Of a stretch of DNA of 7,190 nt, positions 1 through 5,677 are shown piece by piece. Position numbers and translations under genes: made by a program. The first letter of the stretch is position 1. The number at the start of each line of letters is the position of its first letter. The notes below the pieces were generated by a model. It did no database searches. It had not been told where the DNA came from and saw only the letters and a list, made by a program, of their open reading frames with translations. The stretch is from Verrucomicrobiota bacterium (GTDB taxonomy: Bacteria; Verrucomicrobiota; Verrucomicrobiia; Chthoniobacterales; JAFAMB01), in assembly GCA_019241095.1 (NCBI GenBank), contig JAFAXJ010000287.1:1-7190 (forward strand), given 5' to 3'.

Positions 1-95
1 TCTGAGAGTTCGAACGCCTTTTTTTCGCTGCGAGCGCCCTTCGTGATGTACTTGGCGCTTGCAGTAACCGCATCTTCAGTGAACTGCAAGGTGTG
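1..95 (-). other. Coding-looking continuation in the same frame after TAA, cut by the window edge
   Basis: In the frame of the ORF at 200-96, the codons after TAA read HTLQFTEDAVTASAKYITKG, then ARSEKKAFELS, up to the window edge, with no further stop. The segment is hydrophilic and helix-prone, like the codons before the stop. It may be the rest of one gene with a CAA-to-TAA change, or a separate gene starting at TTG 89, for which no ribosome site is seen. The window end prevents a decision. Confidence 0.35.
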
Positions 96-200
96 TTAGG
101 TAACTGCGGCCTTTGACGCTTTCTCAATCGCTTCGCGGATTGGACGAATTTGGATCTGGCCGACGAAACGCGTGTTAACTAACTCCGGAAACAATAGCAT
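96..200 (-). CDS. Small ORF (34 residues), possibly the 5' part of a gene interrupted by TAA
   Basis: The ATG at 200 lies 19 bases after the metallopeptidase stop and is preceded by GGAGTCTGG, giving GGAG at five bases, one of the best ribosome sites in the window. The protein starts MLLFPELVNTRFVGQIQI and continues RPIREAIEKASKAAVT, with an amphipathic helix over REAIEKASKAAV, then a TAA stop at 98-96. The reading frame is also open upstream to a TTG at 281, but that part overlaps the metallopeptidase and is probably not translated. I do not recognise a family. See the following segment, which continues coding-like in the same frame. Confidence 0.4.
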   Translation of the reverse strand: MLLFPELVNTRFVGQIQIRPIREAIEKASKAAVT

Positions 201-219
201 CCAGACTCCGAACAACACT

Positions 220-1491
220 TCATGTTTGACCGAGACGTATGTTGTCAGCAATGTAACCAAAGTAAGGATCCGATATGGCAACGGAACTCTTCAGTTTGTT
301 CTCCACGTCGTCCATGGTCTGCCAACTAGACGCATAGGTGCCGAACCACCGGTCGACGATCACAGCCTGTGCCTCAATCCCGAAGTCGCTATAGGGCGGC
401 CCTGCGGGCCCGACATTGTAAGCGCTCGGCCCTTGGAAAATCTGCGCGTCGAGGGCGGAGCAAATCCATCCGGCTATGAACCATCCGTGAGCAATTTGCC
501 AGGAGTGCGTTAACTCATGGATGAACAATTGTCCCTGCGTGGCGTAGGTCATGCCGAGCCTGTAATGAATTGGATCATCGTACGCGGATCCGATGTTAAC
601 AAGGATCGTGCCGTCGATGTTGGGAAAGGTAAATCCCCGGCCATTAAGGCCCGACATATCCGTTAGAACAATCCGATCAGTGGGCAACGTGTCGTCAAAC
701 ACCTTCGACGCGAACACAATCTCCTCAGGCGAAAGACTCCGGTGTCGGGGGGCATTCACTATTCCTGCTACGATAGCCGGAATCACTATACCGGGGCCGA
801 AGACGAACACGCTGACAGCCGTCGGCACGGGATTCTTGAGCGCGGTGACAATCACTCCTTCCAAAACACTAGGACTGCCAAACTTAACTCCGGTGATTTC
901 CCCCAGCTCATTGCCGATCACGATCACTTCGGCCAGATGCGGCCCAAACACAACGGACGCGACGAGGAAGCCGAGAAAGTCGTTGAACAGATCTTCGACG
1001 GCATGCAGCAGACCGGTGTCCTGGTAAGACTTGCTAACTGTCATTGTCGCTTGACGCAATTCTGACCAAAACTGTTGGATCCTGGGTTCCGTGCCCGACT
1101 CACTCCAATCGTTGTCTCTGTTCGGGCTTCCAAACGGAGAGGAACCAGTGCCGTCCGTATGACCGCTATGCTGCGCGGCCACAGCTATATCCGGCGTGCT
1201 CACGACCGCCCGCACGCGAAAGTCATACGGGTCCCAGCCGCTGTCGTGCATGTGCCCGGAGAAGGTATAGCTTGCGTCGCTGCGGAGCGTCATTTCAACC
1301 CAGCCTCCGAGCGCGGTTCCAGACGGGGTGACAACGTCCTGGTGGAATGTAATCGGAGGCGACTCTATCAACCCAACTAAGTCCAGGATAGAAATGGGAT
1401 TCTCTAGGCCGTAGCGCAGGGTCAGGGCTCGAAGGCTGATTGGCGAAACGCTTGCCCCTGCAAGTTTGGCTGCTGCAAGAATACTCTTCAT
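220..1491 (-). CDS. Putative zinc metallopeptidase with HELTH motif
   Basis: The protein has 423 residues from the ATG at 1491; the ribosome site is weak (AAAGAAAG). Residues 17-41 carry SLRALTLRYGL and ISILDLVGL, loosely shared with two neighbours. Residues 45-160 form a domain with SYTFSGHMHDSGWDPYDF and AAQHSGHTDGTGSS, seen to my knowledge in uncharacterised bacterial proteins. Two hydrophobic stretches follow (about 172-193 and 226-246, VSVFVFGPGIVIPAIVAGIV), which might be membrane-inserting. The C-terminal part has QLFIHELTHSWQIAHG: H325 and H329 would bind zinc, with E326 as catalytic base. FGIEAQAVIVDRWF (370-383) offers E373 as a possible third ligand, as in other HELTHxWQ proteins. 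There is no evident signal peptide, so export would need another route. The substrate is unknown; effector or toxin roles are a guess. A small ORF starts 19 bases after the stop. Confidence 0.65.
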   Translation of the reverse strand: MKSILAAAKLAGASVSPISLRALTLRYGLENPISILDLVGLIESPPITFHQDVVTPSGTALGGWVEMTLRSDASYTFSGHMHDSGWDPYDFRVRAVVSTPDIAVAAQHSGHTDGTGSSPFGSPNRDNDWSESGTEPRIQQFWSELRQATMTVSKSYQDTGLLHAVEDLFNDFLGFLVASVVFGPHLAEVIVIGNELGEITGVKFGSPSVLEGVIVTALKNPVPTAVSVFVFGPGIVIPAIVAGIVNAPRHRSLSPEEIVFASKVFDDTLPTDRIVLTDMSGLNGRGFTFPNIDGTILVNIGSAYDDPIHYRLGMTYATQGQLFIHELTHSWQIAHGWFIAGWICSALDAQIFQGPSAYNVGPAGPPYSDFGIEAQAVIVDRWFGTYASSWQTMDDVENKLKSSVAISDPYFGYIADNIRLGQT

Positions 1492-1505
1492 ATCAATCGC
1501 TTTCT

Positions 1506-1634
1506 TTAAAGGTAATTAGAATAAGTAGTCACTTTGGCTACCACGCACATTCGGTTCTGTGGCGTCCCGGAGATCACGGCGATGTTGGCGTTCCCGGCCT
1601 TCCCTGGAACCCCATGCGCGGCAATCGTCGTTCT
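1506..1634 (-). other. In-frame coding-looking extension after the stop of the beta-rich gene
   Basis: Directly after the TAG at 1637-1635 the same frame continues RTTIAAHGVPGKAGNANI and then AVISGTPQNRMCVVAKVTTY, ending SNYL and TAA at 1508-1506. The stretch has no good start codon of its own. Codons favour G in first position and G/C in third (GCC GCG CAT GGG ... GCC AAC ATC GCC GTG ATC), as a real coding region would. It ends 14 bases before the metallopeptidase ATG. It could be the true C-terminus of the beta-rich protein cut by a CAG-to-TAG change, a read-through tail, or the leftover 3' end of a lost gene. Confidence 0.4.
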
Positions 1635-2423
1635 CTAGGACAGCCCCATGAGGTCTCGCACGCTGACACTGTTACTGGCGGGGTCAAGTGAGCGAAGGCC
1701 CGGATTTAATGCCAGTTGCTGCGCCTGTAAGAATTGCCTTAAGCTATACGGTGCAAGGCCGGTAATTCGTGCACGAGTCACAGACCATGTCACCGTGTAA
1801 TCGGAATTACCCCCGCAGCCGCTGGGCGAATTTGAACCGGGGTAGCGCAAGCTTTTTCTGAATGTGCCTCCTCCCGCAGAGTTGATCAGTACATCCCATT
1901 GACCCTTGGTCCTGCCTATGGCATCCGCTGCCACAAATCCATCGCAGTCGGGAAATAAAAAGCTACCAATGTCGACAAAGATCTTTTCAAAAAAGATCGT
2001 GCTCCAGTCTGAGGTATCCGCGAACGGATTATCCTGGTCTAACGTCGGAACGTCAGCACCCGCTTCACCAGAAGAAAAGTTGGCAAATCCCGTGTCAGCC
2101 CCACTGGTCTTGACCGTATCGTCGACACTTTGGGCCAGGAGTCTTTTGTCGAGCGTTTGCAGGTCCACAGATAGTTTTGAGGCATCGCCGTTGTAAATCT
2201 CGTAGCTGAATGCTACCGGGCTCATCGGAGCGCTGATGCAAACAGACCGATAGGAAAGGTTGACCGCGTGATCACCATTGTTTACGTCGCCAGCGGACAA
2301 TGACTGTATCGGAAATTCCCGGCTTTCGACCCGCAACCCGAACGTGACTTGATCGGTATCCTCGTGGCGTGAACGCGTGTTGTCGATATGGAAATCTTCC
2401 AGAGCAAATGTATAAAGAGCCAT
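1635..2423 (-). CDS. Beta-rich protein of unknown function with C-terminal SLR...DLMGL segment
   Basis: The protein has 262 residues; the ATG at 2423 is preceded by AAGGA with six bases between, a clear ribosome site. Residues 1-80 look like a beta sandwich (YTFALEDFHIDNTRSRHEDT, then DQVTFGLRVESREF, GDVNNGDHAVNLSY, VAFSYEIYNGD). Residues 142-180 include IFFEKIFVDIGSFLFPDCDG and FVAADAIG, and residues 205-222 a further strand pair ending VTWSVTRARITG. I have seen similar DxxNTRSxHxDTD starts in hypothetical bacterial proteins but know no function. The C-terminus (226-261) carries SLRQFLQAQQL and SVSVRDLMGLS, resembling the N-terminal part of the next protein (SLRALTLRYGL, ISILDLVGL). No signal peptide is seen. 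The TAG stop is followed by 42 more coding-looking codons in the same frame. Confidence 0.7.
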   Translation of the reverse strand: MALYTFALEDFHIDNTRSRHEDTDQVTFGLRVESREFPIQSLSAGDVNNGDHAVNLSYRSVCISAPMSPVAFSYEIYNGDASKLSVDLQTLDKRLLAQSVDDTVKTSGADTGFANFSSGEAGADVPTLDQDNPFADTSDWSTIFFEKIFVDIGSFLFPDCDGFVAADAIGRTKGQWDVLINSAGGGTFRKSLRYPGSNSPSGCGGNSDYTVTWSVTRARITGLAPYSLRQFLQAQQLALNPGLRSLDPASNSVSVRDLMGLS

Positions 2424-2459
2424 GTCAGATCCTTGTTTTTATTTCTTGCCTGCAAGCCG

Positions 2460-3228
2460 TCACTGCAAAGCGACGAGAATCGGGATCAGTCCTCGACCTG
2501 CTTTAAGCGGTTCAGAGCCTCTTCTATTACCGATCCGAATGATCGAACGGGGTCCACGGCTTTCATCGCGTGCCCAGGTGTATCAGACGTTGTTAACAAG
2601 TCACCTACCGCGATCGGCGCACGCTCTGCATCCACTTTGCAGCAGACCTTCCAACTAAAGCGACGGGCAATCGGCAGGCGGATGCCAGTCTTTTATCGAG
2701 CACAATTCCTGGCTTGTATTCGCCTGCCCCCGAAATGACTCCTGCGACCCTGTTGTCGTAGACCTTCCCGCTCTCCATCAAGAGTCCTTGCTCGTCGAGT
2801 ACCATCATGCTTCCCGGCTCGATCCGTTCCGCTGCCACTACGTCGAAGTCTTCGGCGCAATCGCCACCCGTAAGCACAACATCGACTTGCGCTCGCAGAG
2901 TGCCGGTCACCGTGACGTCACCTTGAAAGTAACCGGCTGGCCCACCGGTAGAAGTGCCAAAGACTCCAGCGCCATTGCCTTTGGCGATGCCGTATACCCC
3001 GGGACCGTTTCCCCGCTGCTCCCCATACACCGCGGCAATATTGCTGCTCGGATTCAGTTCAATACCAGCAACGGCCGCGAATTGGGTCGATTTGGTCTCA
3101 CCGTGCACCCCTTCGCCGTTTGTGGATGTTCCCAAGACCCCAATTCCGTTACCGCTCGATGCCGTATTTCTCCCAGTAAGCCCTGCAGGAGTCGCAGTAA
3201 GTGAGTCGCCTTCGTATGGATTAGACAT
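2460..3228 (-). pseudogene. Fibre-like protein with the conserved C-terminal domain, broken by two frameshifts
   Basis: Starting at ATG 3228 (MSNPYEGDSL), the intact frame runs 207 codons to a stop at 2605. Residues 20-98 are G-rich with GVxG steps (GIGVLGTSTNGEGVHG, GPGVYG, AGVFGTS). GPAGYFQGDVTVTG then leads into GGDCAEDFDV, the start of the domain shared with the gene at 4464-5480. Homology leaves the frame after VALVGR at 2647/2646. Adding one G there gives VCCKVDAERAPIAVGDLLTT and then SDTPGHAMKAVDP, matching the paralogue. A second missing base in the A run at 2502-2504 restores KAGRGLIPILVALQ, ending at TGA 2462-2460 exactly as the paralogue ends (LIRILIALQ). The repaired protein would be 256 residues. 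Both lesions are one-base losses in short homopolymers, so either recent decay or sequence error fits. The next gene starts 37 bases downstream. Confidence 0.8.
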
Positions 3229-3298
3229 GATTTTCCCAGTTGTTTTCTTTGCTTAATTGATCGACCTCAGGTTTTTCAATTTGTGATTGTCGAGCTTT

Positions 3299-3345
3299 AT
3301 CCTGGTACAACGCGAAAGCGCATCCGAAGTTTCAGGAATTCTACA
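3299..3345 (-). promoter_or_regulatory. Shared upstream intergenic element, copy A
   Basis: This is the second copy of the element at 5848-5896, with the same orientation relative to the genes. Conserved blocks in minus order include GAATTC, TGAAA, TTCGGA, GCTTTC, TTGTA and CAGGAT. It ends about 70 bases before the ATG of the fibre-like gene at 3228. Similarity stops at CAGGAT on the gene side and soon after GAATTC on the other, so it is a discrete block and not a general duplication of the spacer. TGAAA and TTGTA are about 19-20 bases apart, which does not fit a standard sigma-70 promoter well. Confidence 0.5.
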
Positions 3346-3389
3346 GGAGCTAGCTCAGATCAGTTAAGGCGCTGGTCATGCTCTCCTGT
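3343..3389 (-). promoter_or_regulatory. Possible leader: inverted repeat enclosing a 9-codon ORF
   Basis: On the minus strand ACAGGAG (3389-3383) is complementary to CTCCTGT (3349-3343), and AGC/GCT just inside extends the stem across a two-base bulge. The left arm contains AGGAG, a strong ribosome site for ATG at 3379, which opens the short ORF MTSALTDLS ending in TAG at 3350. Pairing of the arms would hide that ribosome site. This has the form of a translated leader or attenuator, but the loop is long (33 bases) and a chance match is possible. Confidence 0.25.
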
Positions 3390-3430
3390 TCAGCTAGGAC
3401 GCGGTAATTGAACCTGGCTCGCCCGACATT

Positions 3431-3664
3431 TCACGATCTGTCCTTCGTCCTGTCCGAAGTGTTCCAATGCGTGGAGGTATGTGATTTACAAAGGCGCGCA
3501 AGGGTAAAGAAACTCAACGTAGGTCCGGGTTCCTCAACATTATTTGCCATACGCGAGCATCCTTGAGACGAGCTACTAGTGCTCAACAACCTCGGTGAGA
3601 CTTCAGGCACCTGTGTGCGTTCCGACCTCTCTATGGGCAAGGCACATTGAAAGTATTGCTCCAT
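3431..3664 (-). CDS. Doubtful 77-residue ORF overlapping the end of the Ig-like gene
   Basis: An ATG at 3664 is preceded by AGGATTTCT, a good Shine-Dalgarno at normal spacing, and the reading frame stays open for 77 codons. It overlaps the last 34 bases of the Ig-like gene, as is common for coupled genes. The predicted protein is rich in Ser/Thr, with no visible domain, helix pattern or membrane segment, and its codon use does not look clearly coding. I keep it because of the ribosome site and because it fills part of a 400-base gap, but chance is a fair explanation. Confidence 0.22.
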   Translation of the reverse strand: MEQYFQCALPIERSERTQVPEVSPRLLSTSSSSQGCSRMANNVEEPGPTLSFFTLARLCKSHTSTHWNTSDRTKDRS

Positions 3665-4404
3665 AGAAATCCTGTAAGATCCGAAGGATCAGATCTTCCG
3701 TCCGTGGCGGAAAAGTGCAGTTCGAGACCAGAATTACAGGGTACCCCGAGCCTGGTGTTCAGGTTGCCCACGCCGTCCGCACTTTGATGAAAATCGCGTT
3801 CGTTCCCTAGGTCATCTACTACGCGAATTCTGACATCTTTGTTCGGCAAGAACGCTGAACCCGTCACTACAAAGACACTCCCTTGTCCGGAACCAGAACT
3901 GCTTACCGCAATCGACGGTTTAACCTCTGGTGGCGGTGGTGGCAAGCCGACGACCGTGAAGGTCGAACTGGATGCCGGTCCCGTTCCGGCCTTGTTTTGT
4001 CCCCATACTGTGAGCGTAACCTCACCTGGCGGCAGCGGGAAGAGCCACTTGATGTTGGGCGGAGTCAAGGGACTAGGGGTGACTGCCGCGCCCGTCAACT
4101 TGTGACTAGGATCAACTATGACGTCGTTTTGCGTAACTATAAACTGAAACTGCCCGGCCGCCGCCGGTGTGCCCGCCTCTGGGTCGCGAAAGAATAAGTC
4201 AGGGTTGTTTGAGATATCTTGTGCGCCATTTTGCGGCTGGAGGTCTACCGGGGCAAAAGGCACAATCATCCGTCCGGCCAAGGCAACCAAATTGTGGACG
4301 GAGATAGGAGGAGGGGGTCGTGTTAGTCCCACTTTCTCGGCCATTCCGATCACGGTATTTGACCCGAGAAGTCGGGCATACTGGATAAGACTTATGTCAG
4401 TCAT
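3631..4404 (-). CDS. Two-domain Ig-like beta-sandwich protein
   Basis: The protein has 257 residues from the ATG at 4404 (MTDISLIQYARLLG). I prefer this to the TTG at 4455 because GGA lies eight bases before it and the TTG has no ribosome site. Residues 4-45 contain SLIQYARLLG and later ISVHNLVAL, a segment loosely shared with two other proteins in the window. Residues 50-152 look like a fibronectin/Ig-type domain (VPFAPVDLQPQNG through GEVTLTVWGQNKAGTG and STFTVV). A proline linker, GLPPPPPEVKP, follows. Residues 164-257 form a second beta domain with SVFVVTGSAFLPNKDVRI, like IPT or bacterial Ig domains, and two cysteines (VPCNSG and VPCP). No signal peptide is evident. Such domains normally bind carbohydrate or protein partners outside the cell; the partner here is unknown. 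It follows the fibre gene closely and is probably co-transcribed with it. Confidence 0.65.
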   Translation of the reverse strand: MTDISLIQYARLLGSNTVIGMAEKVGLTRPPPPISVHNLVALAGRMIVPFAPVDLQPQNGAQDISNNPDLFFRDPEAGTPAAAGQFQFIVTQNDVIVDPSHKLTGAAVTPSPLTPPNIKWLFPLPPGEVTLTVWGQNKAGTGPASSSTFTVVGLPPPPPEVKPSIAVSSSGSGQGSVFVVTGSAFLPNKDVRIRVVDDLGNERDFHQSADGVGNLNTRLGVPCNSGLELHFSATDGRSDPSDLTGFLWSNTFNVPCP

Positions 4405-4463
4405 TGGTGCGTTCCGGGTAAATGGGTCCTCTACGGATGAGTCTCGGCGCGGCAATCTATCGT

Positions 4464-5480
4464 TTACTGCAACGCTATCAGGATCCGGATTAGGCCGATC
4501 CCAGAGGGTAATGGCTCGAGCGCCTTGCCAATGATGGCGCCAACGGCCCGCGAAGGGTCGGCTGCTTTCATTGCATGGCCCGGGACGTCCGAAGTGGTTA
4601 GCAAGTCACCAACCGCTATCGATGCATCGTCAGCTACTGCTTTGGAAAAAACTGTACCTAAGAGGGCAATCGGAACACGTCCTTCGGTGCCAGTAGAGTC
4701 GAAAATGATGCCGGGTCGGAGATTACCTGCTCCAGAAATAACACCCACCACTCGGCGATCATACTTCGAATGACAGCGCACAAGCGCCCCGCTATCGTCG
4801 ATAGTCATCACGCTACCTGGATCGCACTTTTTTGCGTCAAGAACGTCAAAGCGTTCAGCACAATCCTGGCCGCCTGTGAGGAGTATATCTCCACTTACCC
4901 CCACGTTTCCCTGAAAAAATCCCGCAAATCCCTTAGCACTCGTGCCAAACACGCCGATTCCCTGCCCGGTGTGCTCACCGAAGACCGCGCTATCCTTATC
5001 ACTGCTGGTCTTACCATGCACGCCAGGACCGCTGGTGCTTTGCCCAATCACCCCCGCCCCTGCTCCACTGCCAAAGACGCCAATGCCTTGCCCCGTGTGC
5101 TCCGCGAAGACCGCGCTATCCTTATCACTGCTGGTCTTACCATGCACGCCAGGACCACTACCGCTCTGCCCAACCACCCCTCCTCCGGCTCCACTGCCAA
5201 AGACGCCAATACCTTGTCCGGTGTGCTCAGCGAAGACCGCGCTATCCTTATTACTGCTGGTCACACCATGCACTCCAGGACCACTAGCGCTCTGCCCAAT
5301 CACCCCTCCTCCGGCTCCATTGCCAAAGACGCCGACGCCTTGCCCCGTGTGCTCCCCGAAGACCGCACTATCCTTATTACTGCTGGTCACACCATGCACT
5401 CCGTTGCCAGCGCTGGAAGCACCTGTCACGGCCGGGAGGTTTGTTTGACTGCTACTGTTGAAATTCCCGATGTTGTCCAT
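4464..5480 (-). CDS. Fibre-like glycine-rich repeat protein with conserved C-terminal domain
   Basis: The protein has 338 residues from the ATG at 5480 (MDNIGNFNSS). A longer form starts at ATG 5513 and adds MAESKKINKLS. I prefer 5480 because its N-terminus matches in length that of the paralogue at 3228, and because 5513 overlaps the upstream gene; neither start has a clear Shine-Dalgarno. After a short polar head come three full 42-residue repeats and a partial fourth. Each has GPGVHG, then TSS-KDSAVF, then EHTGQGIGVFG, and closes with a G/A-rich GQS. A transition segment follows (GFAGFFQGNVGVSG), then a domain of about 135 residues starting GGQDCAERFDV and ending GLIRILIALQ. Regular GVxG spacing suggests a beta-helical or trimeric shaft, as in tail-fibre-like proteins. 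The C-terminal domain recurs in the gene at 2460-3228 and may trimerise, cap or self-process the shaft. The Ig-like gene starts 59 bases downstream. Confidence 0.8.
   Translation of the reverse strand: MDNIGNFNSSSQTNLPAVTGASSAGNGVHGVTSSNKDSAVFGEHTGQGVGVFGNGAGGGVIGQSASGPGVHGVTSSNKDSAVFAEHTGQGIGVFGSGAGGGVVGQSGSGPGVHGKTSSDKDSAVFAEHTGQGIGVFGSGAGAGVIGQSTSGPGVHGKTSSDKDSAVFGEHTGQGIGVFGTSAKGFAGFFQGNVGVSGDILLTGGQDCAERFDVLDAKKCDPGSVMTIDDSGALVRCHSKYDRRVVGVISGAGNLRPGIIFDSTGTEGRVPIALLGTVFSKAVADDASIAVGDLLTTSDVPGHAMKAADPSRAVGAIIGKALEPLPSGIGLIRILIALQ
4941..5408 (-). repeat. Tandem coding repeat, unit 126 bp (42 residues), 3.7 copies
   Basis: Copies lie at 5408-5283, 5282-5157, 5156-5031 and 5030-4941 (the last is partial, 30 residues). 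Copies 1 and 2 share TSSNKDSAVF and copies 3 and 4 share TSSDKDSAVF. Stretches around KDSAVF and GPGVHG are identical at DNA level between some copies (for example, plus-strand CCGCGCTATCCTTATCACTG occurs in two neighbouring copies). This points to recent expansion by slippage or unequal exchange within a structural repeat, and copy number probably varies between strains. The unit length is a multiple of three, so changes keep the frame. Confidence 0.9.
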
Positions 5481-5491
5481 ACTTAGTTTGT

Positions 5492-5671
5492 TTATTTTTT
5501 TGGATTCGGCCATCGAAAGTGACCGAGTTTGGTGTCCTTACTTGATGTTTTCCACACTTCGTCTATCCCATTCATCCGCTGCGGCATGAGGGCCTGCGCC
5601 TGCTTCCTTCGATAGGTCATAAAGCGCAGGAACTCAGGATCCTGATTTCTGCTACTTCGTTGCTCTGACAT
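5492..5671 (-). CDS. Small basic protein of unknown function upstream of the fibre-like gene
   Basis: This is a 59-residue protein starting MSEQRSSRNQ. I chose the ATG at 5671 over the GTG two codons upstream because AGGTG lies five bases before it (TTAGGTGATTATG), a good ribosome site. The protein is hydrophilic and basic (RRKQAQ, KTSSKDTK, ending PNPKK), with a possible short helix over FLRFMTYRRKQAQALM. No signal peptide, membrane segment or catalytic motif is visible, and I do not recognise the family. Its TAA at 5494-5492 is 11 bases from the ATG at 5480, the start I prefer for the next gene, and it overlaps the alternative start at 5513. Translation of the two is therefore probably coupled. 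A role tied to the fibre (chaperone, small structural partner) would be a guess from position only. Confidence 0.55.
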   Translation of the reverse strand: MSEQRSSRNQDPEFLRFMTYRRKQAQALMPQRMNGIDEVWKTSSKDTKLGHFRWPNPKK

Positions 5672-5677
5672 AATCAC

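Larger units (their letters stand above)
3229..3430. other. Non-coding leader region of the second fibre-like unit
   Basis: No gene of normal length is present. The region carries the repeated element (3299-3345) and, overlapping its upstream edge, a long-loop inverted repeat with a 9-codon ORF (3343-3389). The last bases before the ATG at 3228 read CTGGGAAAATC on the minus strand, a weak ribosome site. No T-run terminator for the upstream Ig-like gene is visible, so read-through from that gene is possible. Confidence 0.5.

Noticed and set aside
593..1331. Several plus-strand ORFs of 95-144 codons opposite the metallopeptidase gene.
   Set aside because: They are Arg/Pro/Ser-rich shadow frames with no domain, and they lie opposite a protein with a recognisable zinc motif.
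96..1637. Reassignment of TAA or TAG to glutamine, suggested by coding-like sequence after two stops.
   Set aside because: Other genes end normally at TAA or TAG (4464, 5492, 3631), and the sequence after those stops does not look coding. Isolated mutations or errors are simpler.
2388..2738. Plus-strand ORF of 116 codons across the end of the second fibre-like gene.
   Set aside because: It mirrors the frameshifted minus-strand homology (its complement gives VGDLLTTSD and PGHAMKA) and has no support of its own.
4941..5408. Regular repeats considered as a CRISPR array.
   Set aside because: The repeats are contiguous 126-bp coding units with no unique spacers and no cas genes.
4770..5486. Long plus-strand ORFs opposite the repeat region (two overlapping, of 238 and 168 codons).
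   Set aside because: They are antisense to the repeat-coding fibre gene, consist of Pro/Ala/Leu/Cys-rich or Thr/Ala-rich echoes of the same 126-bp unit, and have no ribosome site. The minus-strand frame alone gives a protein with a paralogue.
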